Source of the DNA: JBDIAG01 sp963835085
GTDB lineage: Bacteria; Actinomycetota; Actinomycetes; Actinomycetales; CAWJMD01
Assembly: GCA_963835085.1 (NCBI GenBank)
Contig: CAWIED010000001.1
Coordinates: 2,852,001 to 2,916,000 of the forward strand
Length of the DNA stretch: 64,000 nucleotides
Direction of reading: 5' to 3'
Shown here piece by piece: positions 34,524 through 42,930 of this stretch. Below the pieces are notes generated by a model. It saw nothing but the letters and a program-made list of their open reading frames with translations. It made no database searches and was not told where the DNA came from. Within the stretch, counting starts at the first letter, position 1. Every line of letters begins with the position of its first letter. The position numbers were made by a program, and so were the translations under genes.

Positions 34524-35053
34524 AATGATCTATTCCCAGGGGTCGGGTGTCTGTGGTGTGTTGATCCGGGGTGCCCGGGATGGCTCTGGGTGGGCGAGGT
34601 GTGACGTTGTTCGTGGGGGTGTCACCAGGTTGGGGGTGGGTGGAGAACGTGACAGGTGGACGCGGGATCGGGTCTGGGTGACGGGTGGCTCGCGGCCGGG
34701 TCGGATCTGGGGCATCGACGCGGGCCTGCCGTGACCGGCCACCTGCCTGGGGAGGGTTGGAGTGTGTCCGATGCGTCCTGGTGGTGCGGGTGGGTGTTGG
34801 GTGGTCGGCCGCCGCTCCCCGTGCTGGGATGTCCGGGATCCGGCTCGCTTGGGTACGGCGGGTGGGGGTTGTGTGCTCAGCTGGTTTTCATCGGCTGGCA
34901 CTGGTGCCGGATTCCGGACATCGACCGGGCCAGCCTCGGAGGGCCGATCAAGAGGCGGCAGGGTGTGGGTGGTGCCAACCGCGTTGAGATGCACCGCGGC
35001 CGGCACCACGCAACGACCCTGCACGCGGGGCTGGTGACTTGGAATAGATCATC
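34524..35053. other. 530-bp segment bounded by near-perfect terminal inverted repeats
   Basis: ATGATCTATTCCCAG at the left end is matched by CTTGGAATAGATCAT at the right end (14 of 15 bases complementary). Inside, an inverted pair GATGTCCGGGATCCGGC and GCCGGATTCCGGACATC lies about 55 bases apart, and a solitary unit of the 73-bp repeat occupies the right part. No reading frame looks coding; the long minus-strand frame is Pro/Arg-rich. This could be a small non-autonomous mobile element or a decayed gene; no transposase is present. Confidence 0.5.
34976..35027 (-). repeat. Solitary copy of the 73-bp repeat unit, inverted
   Basis: Read on the minus strand it contains GGTCGTTGCGTGGTGCC, then GGCCGCGGTGCAT, then CGCGGTTGGCACC, matching the tandem units at 1690-1965 over about 50 bases. 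It is 33 kb from that array. Confidence 0.65.
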
Positions 35054-35057
35054 GAGA

Positions 35058-35080
35058 GACGCGCCGGGACATAAGCCGAA
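35058..35080. repeat. Single arm of the stop-codon-linked repeat family
   Basis: ACGCGCCGGGACATAAGCC lies 53 bases after the stop of the CsbD-like gene (on its downstream side). No matching second arm is seen nearby. Confidence 0.5.
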
Positions 35081-35132
35081 CGGTGCATAGGGTGACCACG
35101 TCGTCGCCCCACGCACCGTCGAGGAAGGCCGT

Positions 35133-35306
35133 TCAGTTGTTGAAGGCGTCCTTGACCTTCTCGCCGGCCTGCTTCAGGTCTGCAGCCGCTTGGTCGGTGC
35201 GCCCCTCGGACTCCAGGCTCTCGTTGTCGGTCGCCTTGCCAACGGCCTCCTTGGCCTTGCCGGCCAGGTCGTCGGCTGCGTTGGAAATCTTGTCACCGAT
35301 ACCCAT
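35133..35306 (-). CDS. CsbD-like small stress protein
   Basis: The 57-residue protein reads MGIGDKISNAADDLAGKAK then EAVGKATDNESLESEGRTDQ, the Ala-, Lys- and Glu-rich repeated pattern of CsbD proteins, ending in KVKDAFNN. These small proteins accumulate under general stress in many bacteria, with no defined biochemical function. A GGAG ribosome site lies six bases from the ATG. Confidence 0.85.
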   Translation of the reverse strand: MGIGDKISNAADDLAGKAKEAVGKATDNESLESEGRTDQAAADLKQAGEKVKDAFNN

Positions 35307-35417
35307 GACTGCTCCTTCGGACGGGTGTGCGTCACGGCATGTGCCGCTGCCCCCAGCAGATCACGACTTCGTATCGGACGCATCTGCAAGGATTCGCCCG
35401 AATTGACGGCTCAGCTC

Positions 35418-35461
35418 AGGGCTCGCCAGGAAATAAGCGGCCATTCTCTGGTGAGCCCTTA
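35418..35461. repeat. Stop-codon-linked inverted repeat
   Basis: AGGGCTCGCCAGGAAATAAGCGG faces, on the other strand, TAAGGGCTCACCAGAGAATGG, the latter starting with the stop codon of menG. The arms pair imperfectly over about 18 bases. It lies in the gap between menG and the CsbD-like gene and could end the menG transcript. Confidence 0.75.
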
Positions 35462-36154
35462 CGCGGGGCGCCACCCGCGGTGCAGCGCCACGATGCCTCC
35501 GGAGAGGTTGCGCCATTGCACCTTCTCAAACCCGGCCCGCTGAAACTGTTCGGCCAGTCGCGGCTGATCAGGCCACGCGCGGATCGACTCCGCAAGGTAG
35601 ACGTACGCGTCAGGGTTCGAGCTGACCGTCCGCGCGATCGGCGGCAACGCCCGCATCAGATACTCGGAGTAGACCGTGCGCCAGGGCGCCCAGGTGGGAT
35701 GCGAGAACTCGCAGACCACCAGCCGACCGCCGGGCTTGGTCACGCGGAGCATCTCGCGCAGGGCGGCCTGGTGATCGACGATGTTCCGCAGGCCGAACGA
35801 GATCGTGGTGGCGTCGAAGGTTGCATCGGCGAACGGGAGCTGGGTGGCGTCGCCCGCCACGAACCCCAGGTCTGGACGGCGCTGCTGCCCGACGCGCAGC
35901 ATCCCGAGCGAGAAGTCGCTGCTCACGGTCTCGATCCCGGCATCGGCGAACGGCTCCGACGAGGTGCCGGTGCCGGCGGCCAGATCGAGTACCCGTTCGC
36001 CGGGTCTGGCCGCTACCGCGTCCACGACCACTCGTCGCCAACGACGGTCCTGACCGAAGGAGAGCACGTCGTTCGTCAGGTCATAACGCTCGGCCACACC
36101 GTCGAACATGGCAGCGACTTCATGGGGCTTCTTGTCGAGGCTGGCGCGGCTCAC
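35459..36154 (-). CDS. menG: Demethylmenaquinone methyltransferase
   Basis: The 231-residue enzyme transfers a methyl group from S-adenosylmethionine to demethylmenaquinone in the last step of menaquinone synthesis. The class I methyltransferase motif reads VLDLAAGTGTSS, and the MenG/UbiE signature YDLTNDVLSFGQDRRWRR and DATTISFGLRNIVDH are both present. The GTG start at 36154 follows family length; a frame extending 60 codons further upstream crosses the menF start and is not used. It is divergent from menF. Confidence 0.93.
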   Translation of the reverse strand: MSRASLDKKPHEVAAMFDGVAERYDLTNDVLSFGQDRRWRRVVVDAVAARPGERVLDLAAGTGTSSEPFADAGIETVSSDFSLGMLRVGQQRRPDLGFVAGDATQLPFADATFDATTISFGLRNIVDHQAALREMLRVTKPGGRLVVCEFSHPTWAPWRTVYSEYLMRALPPIARTVSSNPDAYVYLAESIRAWPDQPRLAEQFQRAGFEKVQWRNLSGGIVALHRGWRPA

Positions 36155-36314
36155 CAGGCGATCTTGCCACGACGAGCCGGTGGTTCGCTGATGAGAGTTC
36201 TCCGGCGGTGGAACCAGCTTCTCAATGCACCGCCGACACGCCGGGTGAACGTGCTGGTCGGGCGAGCTCACGACAATCGGCCCTGATTCGGGCAGCGGCG
36301 GTGACCGAGCGTCA

Positions 36315-36320
36315 TACTCT
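36315..36320 (+). promoter_or_regulatory. -10-like element TACTCT before menF
   Basis: TACTCT is seven bases upstream of the menF ATG and there is no Shine-Dalgarno sequence. An overlapping CATACT is a less well-spaced alternative. Confidence 0.4.
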
Positions 36321-36327
36321 GGTCCCG

Positions 36328-37629
36328 ATGTCACATCTCACGGACTCGCCTGCGATCCACCTGGTCAGCCGGACCGCCCCACTGGCGGAACCCCGGCTGC
36401 TCCAGCTGCTGCCCAGCATCGACTGCGCCGCGTGGGTCAGGCGAGACCAAGGCCTCGTGGGCTGCGGGCCCATGCTGCGGATAGACCTGCCCGCGGGCAG
36501 CGCCGTCACCGATGCGGCCGCCGTCTGGGCAGACATCAGCCGACGTGCCGTGGCACGCAACGACGTGGGGCTGCCGGGCACTGGGCCGGTGGCGTTCGTG
36601 TCCTTCCCGTTCTCGCCGTCGTCCGCCAGCGGTGGAGTGCTGCTCGTGCCCAGCGTGGTGGTGGGCAGGCGCGGCGATGCAGGCTGGATCACCACCACCT
36701 CGTGGACGAACCGATTGCCGGCGGCCGCCCAGCTGCCACCGGTCGAACCGGTCAGTGATCCCGGTCGGGTCGATCTCGGCCCCGGCACCCTCAGCCCTGC
36801 CGAATGGCGCAACCGGGTGGCTTGCGCCGTGCAGCGGATCACAGCCGGCGAACTCGACAAGGTCGTGCTCGCCCGTGACGTGGTGGCCACCACCTCCGAG
36901 CCCCTCGACCCGCGCTGGTTGGCCCGTCGGCTCAACCGCGACTACCCCTCGTGCTGGACGTTCGCCGTCGACGGCCTCATCGGCGCCACTCCCGAGCTGC
37001 TCGTCCGTTGCGAACGAGGCCTGGTGACCTCCCGGGTGCTGGCGGGCACCATCCGGCGCTCGGGCGACGACGAACACGATCTGGCGCTGGCCGCGTCGTT
37101 GGCGCGCTCGAGCAAAGACCTCGAGGAGCATGAGTACGCCGTTCGATCGGTGGCCGACGCCCTGGCCCCGCACTGCGACAGCATGTACGTGCCCGAATCG
37201 CCGTTCGTGCTGCACCTGCCGAACGTGATGCACCTGGCCACTGACGTCACGGGTGCGCTGCACCGGGCCGGCCCGGCCCTGGAGACGGCACACCCGGCGC
37301 GGTCGGTGCTCGATCTAGTGGCGAGCCTGCATCCCTCGGCCGCTGTGTGCGGCACTCCCACCGCCAAGGCCGCAGCCGTGATCGACGATCTGGAGGAGCT
37401 GGATCGCGGTCGCTATGCCGGCCCCGTGGGCTGGGTCGATGCTAACGGCGACGGCGAGCTCGGCATCGCTCTACGTTGCGGCTCGCTCGATCCGGCCAAT
37501 CCTCGCCGGCTGCGGCTGTTCGCAGGATGCGGCATCGTGGCCGGCTCCAATCCCAACGACGAGCTGGCCGAGTCGGAGGCCAAGCTCGAACCCATGCGGC
37601 ACGCGCTCACCAACCTGCGTCGGGGCTAG
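36328..37629 (+). CDS. menF: Isochorismate synthase
   Basis: The 433-residue enzyme converts chorismate to isochorismate, the entry to menaquinone synthesis. The chorismate-binding domain has the conserved ELDKVVLARDVV, GATPELLVR, RVLAGTIRRS, EHEYAVRSV, the HLPNVMHLATDV segment and the terminal FAGCGIVAGSNPNDELAESEAKL. The N-terminal 150 residues are variable. The ATG lies seven bases from TACTCT. Downstream, the stop codon is followed immediately by a repeat arm. Confidence 0.93.
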   Translation: MSHLTDSPAIHLVSRTAPLAEPRLLQLLPSIDCAAWVRRDQGLVGCGPMLRIDLPAGSAVTDAAAVWADISRRAVARNDVGLPGTGPVAFVSFPFSPSSASGGVLLVPSVVVGRRGDAGWITTTSWTNRLPAAAQLPPVEPVSDPGRVDLGPGTLSPAEWRNRVACAVQRITAGELDKVVLARDVVATTSEPLDPRWLARRLNRDYPSCWTFAVDGLIGATPELLVRCERGLVTSRVLAGTIRRSGDDEHDLALAASLARSSKDLEEHEYAVRSVADALAPHCDSMYVPESPFVLHLPNVMHLATDVTGALHRAGPALETAHPARSVLDLVASLHPSAAVCGTPTAKAAAVIDDLEELDRGRYAGPVGWVDANGDGELGIALRCGSLDPANPRRLRLFAGCGIVAGSNPNDELAESEAKLEPMRHALTNLRRG

Positions 37630-37649
37630 GGCGCGCCGGACATAAGCCG
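37627..37649. repeat. Stop-codon-linked repeat arm after menF
   Basis: TAGGGCGCGCCGGACATAAGCC starts with the menF TAG stop codon. Only one arm is clear here. The 93-base gap to the exonuclease gene holds little else. Confidence 0.6.
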
Positions 37650-37722
37650 CCGGGAAAACCTTCGCCGAGACCTTCGGCGTTGCCAGCCGCGCATTGTCAG
37701 ACCGGCGTGCGAGGCTGAGCAG

Positions 37723-38760
37723 GTGTCGAGGCCAACCGTGCTGGCGGTGGACGGCAATTCGTTGCTGCACCGTGCCTTCCACGCGCGCGCCCACACCGGC
37801 TTCCACCTTCCTGACGGCCGCCCTGCCTGGGCGGTGCGCGGTCTGCTCTCGCAGTTGGCCGCCGCGGTCGACCGCTCGTGTGCTGCCGCAGTGGTGGTGG
37901 GGTTCGACGATCCGGTCGAGAGCGTGCGCCGACGGCGGTGGCCGCATTACAAGGCGCAGCGCGACGCCAAGCTCGAGACCATCGTGGCCCAGCTCGGCCT
38001 GGCGGCCGAGGTGCTCAACGACCTCGGCATCGTGGTAGTCGTACCCGAGGGGTTGGAGGCCGACGATGTGCTGGCCTCGGTTGCCCGGCACGCCCCAACG
38101 CTCGGCGCGCAGACCGTGATCGCCACCTCCGATCGAGACTCGTTCGCCCTCATCGATGACAACACGCGGGTGCTGCGCATTCTCAATGGCGGTGTAGAGG
38201 CCTCACCCATGCTCGACCCGCACCGGCTGCACCTGCTCACCGGCGTCTGGCCGCATCAGTACCGCGACCTGGCGGCGCTGCGTGGCGACGCCTCAGACAA
38301 TCTGCCCGGTGTTCGCGGCATCGGTGCCCGCAAGGGTGCGCAACTGCTCGCGGAGTTCGGCACTGTCGAGGCAGCCCTTGCTGACGCCATGGCCGAAGGG
38401 CAGCGCTGCCGCACGGTGGTGGGCAAGGCGGTCGCGGCCACGCTGGCGAGCGAGACCGCCCGGCAGGCGTGGGCAGGCAACGTCGAGATCATGACGATGC
38501 ACCACGATCTTCCAATCGCGCTGGCCGGCACCGGGCCGGGCTGGCTGCCCCTCGACGAGTCCGCCGTCCGACAGGTGTTTGCTCGGTTCGACCTGTTCCT
38601 ACCTACCGGATTGCGCGCGCTCTGCGGTCTGGAGGTCGCCCCCGTGGCACCGCGCGACATTGATCCCTCCTGGCGCCCCTGGACGCCGCGTTCCACCGCC
38701 CGGTTTCCTCCCCTGCGCCCCGCGCCGGCACCGAAGGTGTTGCAGGACACGCTGTTCTGA
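37723..38760 (+). CDS. 5'-3' exonuclease (PolA-type N-terminal domain, stand-alone)
   Basis: The 345-residue protein matches the 5'-3' exonuclease/flap endonuclease domain of DNA polymerase I: LAVDGNSLLHRAFHA at the N-terminus, EADDVLASVARH, ATSDRDSFALI with acidic metal ligands, and the helix-hairpin-helix segment GDASDNLPGVRGIGARKGAQLL. It acts on flaps and RNA primers during replication and repair. Stand-alone copies beside menD or menF occur in actinobacteria. The GTG start lacks a Shine-Dalgarno sequence; GAGGCT lies six bases before it. Confidence 0.9.
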   Translation: MSRPTVLAVDGNSLLHRAFHARAHTGFHLPDGRPAWAVRGLLSQLAAAVDRSCAAAVVVGFDDPVESVRRRRWPHYKAQRDAKLETIVAQLGLAAEVLNDLGIVVVVPEGLEADDVLASVARHAPTLGAQTVIATSDRDSFALIDDNTRVLRILNGGVEASPMLDPHRLHLLTGVWPHQYRDLAALRGDASDNLPGVRGIGARKGAQLLAEFGTVEAALADAMAEGQRCRTVVGKAVAATLASETARQAWAGNVEIMTMHHDLPIALAGTGPGWLPLDESAVRQVFARFDLFLPTGLRALCGLEVAPVAPRDIDPSWRPWTPRSTARFPPLRPAPAPKVLQDTLF

Positions 38761-38774
38761 GGCCAGGCGTCCTC

Positions 38775-38822
38775 AGGCGCGCCAGCACATAAACCATTGC
38801 GCCTATTTCCTGGCGAGCCCTA
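38775..38822. repeat. Stop-codon-linked inverted repeat between exonuclease and menD
   Basis: GGCGCGCCAGCACATAAACC faces, on the opposite strand, TAGGGCTCGCCAGGAAATAGGC, which begins with the menD TAG stop. The two convergent genes are separated by only this element, so it is a candidate bidirectional terminator. Confidence 0.75.
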
Positions 38823-40502
38823 ACCGGCGGTGAAGCGGCGGGCCAACGGTTGCAAGTCACCCCGACAGGCGGGCACCTCGATGACCTCGATCCCGGCGGC
38901 CACTGCGGCGACGCCCTCGTCCAACTCCCCAGAGGTGTACACGGTTCTGTGCCGGGCACCGAACCCCGTTGCCAGCCGGGCAAGGTCGGCGCCCGTGGGA
39001 GTTCCGAACACGCGCTCGAAGGGCTCGGGGTGGGTTGCGTGCTCAAGCACGGAGAAGATTCCGCCACCGTCGTCGTTGAGCACGACCACCTGCAGGCGCA
39101 CCCGTCCTCGCTCGACCGCTGGAACCGCCAGGGCCGACAGGTCGTGTAGGAACGTGAGGTCGCCGAGAAAGACCCTGGTCGGGCGGCCGGAAGCCACGGC
39201 CACCCCGAGAGCGGTGCTGAGAGTCCCGTCGATGCCGGCCAGCCCACGGTTGGCCAGCACGAGCGCGCCGGGCGCCACCTCTCCTCCTGCCAGGTCGGCA
39301 TCGCGAACCGGGTTCGACGCACCCAGCACCAAGGCGTCGCCCGGCGCCGTAGCCCGCAGCACAGCCCGTGCCACCTGTGGTCCGGTCAGCCGGGGCCAAT
39401 CGTCCAAGACCTCCCAGACCTGCCGGATGGAGCTTCGGCCGGCCTCGCGCCAGGCCCTCAACCACCCCGAGTCCGCCTCGGTTGGCACGCGGGACGAGGC
39501 CCGCAACCGGCCGCTGACCACCAGCCGCTCGCGGGCCGGCCCGAGCTGCTCATCGGGTCCCACCACCTGGACGAGCTCCACCAACGGGTCGTCCAGCAGC
39601 CTGGTGACCGGTCGTGACAGCGTCGGACGGCCATACACGACCACCCGCTGAGTTGCCGCAGCCAAGTCGGGGCGCCCGAGCACCAGCCGGTAGCCACTCA
39701 CGAGGTTGTCGCCGCTGCGTGAGCCCGACGTGGGCTCGGCGAGCAGCGGCCACCCACCCTCCTCCGCGAGCGCCCGCGCCGCCGGGCCTGCACCGTCCCC
39801 GGCGATCACCACGGTGCGCGCGCCGGTGGGCAACACCACCTCGTCTCGGCGAGCCCGGGCGAACGGGCGCACTCGCAGGCTCACCGTAGGCAAGCTCACC
39901 GAGGCGCCCGGCTCGGGTTGCAGGGGATCGTCGAAACACAGGTTGAGGTGCACGGGCCCGGGCCCGGGCCCGGAGCCGCCCAACCCCAGCGACACGTCGA
40001 CCGCCTCGTCGACGAGGCCGCCGAGTTCGGCTTCGGTGAGGGTCGCCGGTTCGGTGTCGACGCTCCACCGCGGCACCGCTCCCAGCAGGCCGGCCTGCAG
40101 ATCGGACGTCTGGTTCGCCCAGGTGCCGCGCAGGCGCAGCGGCCGGTCGGCGCTCACGAGCAGCAGCGGAACCCCTCCGTGCCTGGCCTCCAGCGCCGCG
40201 GGAAGCAGGTTGGCCACGGCGGTGCCCGACGTGGTGATGACGGCAGCGGGGTGCTCGGGATCGCCGCGACCGCAGCCCAGCGCCAGGAAGCCGGCGGTGC
40301 GCTCGTCGTGCCGCACGTGCAGCCTGATCAGTCCGTCAGCCTCTGCCCGTTGCGCGGCATAGGCCAGCGGGGCCGATCGCGATCCCGGGCACAGCACGAC
40401 GTCGCGCACGCCGTTGGCCACCAGCGTGGCCACGACCTGCGCTGCAGCCTCGATCGAGGTGCGATCGCGCTGGACCGGTTGCCCGCTCAGCTCGTCTCCC
40501 AC
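38820..40502 (-). CDS. menD: SEPHCHC synthase (menaquinone pathway)
   Basis: The 560-residue thiamin diphosphate enzyme adds a succinyl semialdehyde unit to isochorismate. The N-terminal LCPGSRSAPLAYAA and HVRHDERTAGFLALGCGR stretches, the central domain, and the cofactor-binding VLNDDGGGIFSVLEH (with the metal-binding acidic and asparagine residues) are in order. The GTG at 40502 lies two bases after the menC stop, so menC and menD are co-transcribed; the gene order is menC then menD on the minus strand. Confidence 0.93.
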   Translation of the reverse strand: MGDELSGQPVQRDRTSIEAAAQVVATLVANGVRDVVLCPGSRSAPLAYAAQRAEADGLIRLHVRHDERTAGFLALGCGRGDPEHPAAVITTSGTAVANLLPAALEARHGGVPLLLVSADRPLRLRGTWANQTSDLQAGLLGAVPRWSVDTEPATLTEAELGGLVDEAVDVSLGLGGSGPGPGPVHLNLCFDDPLQPEPGASVSLPTVSLRVRPFARARRDEVVLPTGARTVVIAGDGAGPAARALAEEGGWPLLAEPTSGSRSGDNLVSGYRLVLGRPDLAAATQRVVVYGRPTLSRPVTRLLDDPLVELVQVVGPDEQLGPARERLVVSGRLRASSRVPTEADSGWLRAWREAGRSSIRQVWEVLDDWPRLTGPQVARAVLRATAPGDALVLGASNPVRDADLAGGEVAPGALVLANRGLAGIDGTLSTALGVAVASGRPTRVFLGDLTFLHDLSALAVPAVERGRVRLQVVVLNDDGGGIFSVLEHATHPEPFERVFGTPTGADLARLATGFGARHRTVYTSGELDEGVAAVAAGIEVIEVPACRGDLQPLARRFTAG

Positions 40503-40504
40503 GC

Positions 40505-41731
40505 TCAGGCGTCCTCCCCGGGCGGCTGCGGCCGGCCAGACGCGGCCGCTCCTGCACGGGACGCGCGCGGGGCGCTCGGGTCCACCGACACCTGAGGATG
40601 CCACGGCAGTTCCGAGGAGCATTCCTGTGCCAGCAACTGGTAGCACCTGGTCAGCCGGTCGAGCCACCACTGCCGGCGCTCGCCGTCCACCGCCAGCGCG
40701 GCGAGCCGCTCGGGATCGGGCCGGACGTCACGCACGGCCAGCCGGCCTCGCTCTGCCCGCAAGGGAACCTGCACCACGTCAGCGGCCAGCAGGCTGGCCG
40801 TCCCAAGTCCGCACGCGAGGGGTTCACCCGGCAGCGCGGCGGCGGCGCGCACGCCGGCCGCCAGCCCGACAGAGGTATCGAGCGCGCTGGAGACCACGAG
40901 CCGCACCCTCAGGGCGGACAGCTCGGCGGCCAGACCCAGCAGCCGACGCACTCCGCCCAGGGGCGCGACCTTCACGACCGCCACGTCGATGGCTCCGGTA
41001 CGCGCCACCGCCAGCGGGTCGCTCGCCTTGCGGATGCTCTCGTCGGCGGCGATCGGCACCGCCGCCCCCGCATCCTGCAGTCGCGCGCGCAGCGCCACCA
41101 GGTCGGAGACCGACGCACAAGGCTGCTCGGCGTACTGCAGTCCGTACTGGGCGAGAGCCGTCAAGGCCCGGGTGGCCTCGGGCACCGTCCAGCCGCCATT
41201 GGCATCCACTCTCAGGTGGGCCTCGGGGCCTGCCAGCCGCCGCACCTGCGCCACCCGCGCGAGGTCGTCGGCCAGGCTCTGCCCTCGCTCTGCCACCTTG
41301 ATCTTCACGGTGCTGCACCCGTCGTACCGAGCCAGCACCGCCTTCACGTCAGCGGCTGCGACGGCCGGTACCGTAGCGTTGACAGGTACCGAATCACGAA
41401 CCACCGCAACGGGTTCGGCGTACGCGTCAGCAAGCCCGGAGGCCAGCCAGGACGACGCCTCCGGGTCGGCATACTCGGGAAACGGCGCGAACTCGCCCCA
41501 GCCGAATGGGCCCGGCAACAGCAGGGCCTCCCGCTCGGTGACACCACGAAAGCGCACGTGCAGCGGCAGCCGCACCACATGAGCGCTGGCCAGCAGATCG
41601 TCCAAGGCCGGCAGCCCGGGACCTGCCAACGCTTGCCTCGGCGCGCTCAACCGCCCGAACCGCTCGGCCCGGCGGCGCAGGCCGCATGACCAGTAGAGCC
41701 CGGCTGGGTCGCCCGCAGGCCTTGTGCCCAT
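40505..41731 (-). CDS. menC: o-succinylbenzoate synthase
   Basis: The enolase-superfamily enzyme dehydrates SHCHC to o-succinylbenzoate. The catalytic lysines in KIKVA and VVKVAPLGG, and the metal ligands in LRVDANGGW, YAEQP and IAADES, are in the right order. The start is uncertain: ATG at 41731 follows the fabH-like stop by 22 bases and gives 408 residues, but the conserved region starts near LDDLLASAHVV, so a TTG at 41629 is also plausible. A C-terminal tail of about 35 residues (SVDPSAPRASRAGAAASG) is unusual. Confidence 0.88.
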   Translation of the reverse strand: MGTRPAGDPAGLYWSCGLRRRAERFGRLSAPRQALAGPGLPALDDLLASAHVVRLPLHVRFRGVTEREALLLPGPFGWGEFAPFPEYADPEASSWLASGLADAYAEPVAVVRDSVPVNATVPAVAAADVKAVLARYDGCSTVKIKVAERGQSLADDLARVAQVRRLAGPEAHLRVDANGGWTVPEATRALTALAQYGLQYAEQPCASVSDLVALRARLQDAGAAVPIAADESIRKASDPLAVARTGAIDVAVVKVAPLGGVRRLLGLAAELSALRVRLVVSSALDTSVGLAAGVRAAAALPGEPLACGLGTASLLAADVVQVPLRAERGRLAVRDVRPDPERLAALAVDGERRQWWLDRLTRCYQLLAQECSSELPWHPQVSVDPSAPRASRAGAAASGRPQPPGEDA

Positions 41732-41753
41732 GCAGAGCACCGAAATCGTTCCG

Positions 41754-42692
41754 TCAAGGGCATCTGATGACCTGGCCGGCGTAGGCGAGACCGCCACCGA
41801 AACCGAAGAGCAGGATGGGTGCGCCCGGTGCCACGCGACCGGCCTGTACGAGCTTCGACAATGCCAGGGGCACGCTGGCGGCAGAGGTGTTGCCCGAGAA
41901 CACGACGTCGGTGGCGACCTCCGCCTGAGGTGCGCCGATGGCCGCCGCGAGCGGCTCGATGATGCGCAGGTTGGCCTGGTGCAGCACGATGCCGCCGAGC
42001 TGGCTGGGCTCGAGGTCCGCGGCCGCACAGATCTTCTTAGCGATCGTGGGCAACTGGGTCGTCGTCCAGCGGAAGACGGACTGACCTGCCTGGGAGAAGC
42101 CGTCCGGCAGCTCTTTGATCACCACCGCGTCGCGCATCCCGGGCACCGACCCCCACACCACGGGTCCGACGTCCACCGACTCGCTGGCCGACAGCACGAC
42201 CGCACCTGCTCCATCGCCCACCAGGATGCAGGTGGAGCGGTCGTTCCAGTCGACGAAATCCGTGAACTTCTCTGCACCCACCACCAGCGCATGCGCCGCG
42301 CTGCCCGCCCGGATGGCGTGATCTGCAACGGCCAGCGCATGGCAGAACCCCGAACATGCGACGTTGATGTCGAGCACGGCCGGATCGGGGCAACCCAGGG
42401 CCGCTGCCACTTCAGCGGCGGTGTTGGGCGATCGGTCGTGATTCGTGCACGTGGCGACGACGATGAGGTCGATGTCGCCGGCCGGTCGGGACGAGGCGGC
42501 CAACGCCTCACGGGCGGCATTGATAGCCAGCTGGGCAACGCTTTCGTCGGGTTGGGCCACCCGACGCTCCCGGATGCCAACCCGCCGCCGGATCCACTCG
42601 TCGGAGGTGTCGAGGCTGCGCGCCAACTCGTCGTTGCCGAGAACTCGCGTGGGTTGGTAGTGGCCGACAGAGACCACTCGCGAACCGGTCAA
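41754..42692 (-). CDS. 3-oxoacyl-ACP synthase III family protein (FabH-like)
   Basis: The 312-residue thiolase-fold enzyme carries the catalytic Cys113 in NVACSGFCHA, the His in HQANLRI (about residue 244), and the Asn in SGNTSAAS (about 274), so it should condense acyl donors with malonyl-ACP. The SDEWIRRRVGIRERRV segment is the family CoA-binding entry. Its location between menC and a Nudix regulator in the men locus is unexpected, and no fatty-acid genes are adjacent. The start is TTG at 42692 with GGAGGAG seven bases upstream; a longer frame in this strand would cross the NrtR-like gene and is not used. Confidence 0.85.
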   Translation of the reverse strand: MTGSRVVSVGHYQPTRVLGNDELARSLDTSDEWIRRRVGIRERRVAQPDESVAQLAINAAREALAASSRPAGDIDLIVVATCTNHDRSPNTAAEVAAALGCPDPAVLDINVACSGFCHALAVADHAIRAGSAAHALVVGAEKFTDFVDWNDRSTCILVGDGAGAVVLSASESVDVGPVVWGSVPGMRDAVVIKELPDGFSQAGQSVFRWTTTQLPTIAKKICAAADLEPSQLGGIVLHQANLRIIEPLAAAIGAPQAEVATDVVFSGNTSAASVPLALSKLVQAGRVAPGAPILLFGFGGGLAYAGQVIRCP

Positions 42693-42917
42693 TGCCCCGC
42701 TCCTCCCGCCGCTAGCCGGCCGAGTTGCCGGGCGCCACCAAACGTAACGCCGCCGAGCCCTGACCTGCGACACCCACGATGCCAGTCGTCCATCTCCCCA
42801 GCGGTTGGGGGCGTCGTCGGGGCGTTGAAAGTCGGAATGCACGCCTCGGTCTGGGCCGTAGCTGAGAAATAGTTCGAGTGGATTGTGCAACACGTGTCGC
42901 TGGCGGTTGCAGGTGGG

Positions 42918-42923
42918 TATGTT
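42918..42923 (+). promoter_or_regulatory. -10-like element TATGTT before the Nudix regulator
   Basis: TATGTT is seven bases upstream of the ATG, with no Shine-Dalgarno sequence. The upstream CAACACGTGTCG is a symmetric stretch that could bind a regulator. Confidence 0.45.
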
Positions 42924-42930
42924 GCTTAGC

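Noticed and set aside
34530..35024. 164-codon minus-strand frame in the 530-bp segment
   Set aside because: Pro/Arg-rich low-complexity translation with no domain and no ribosome site.
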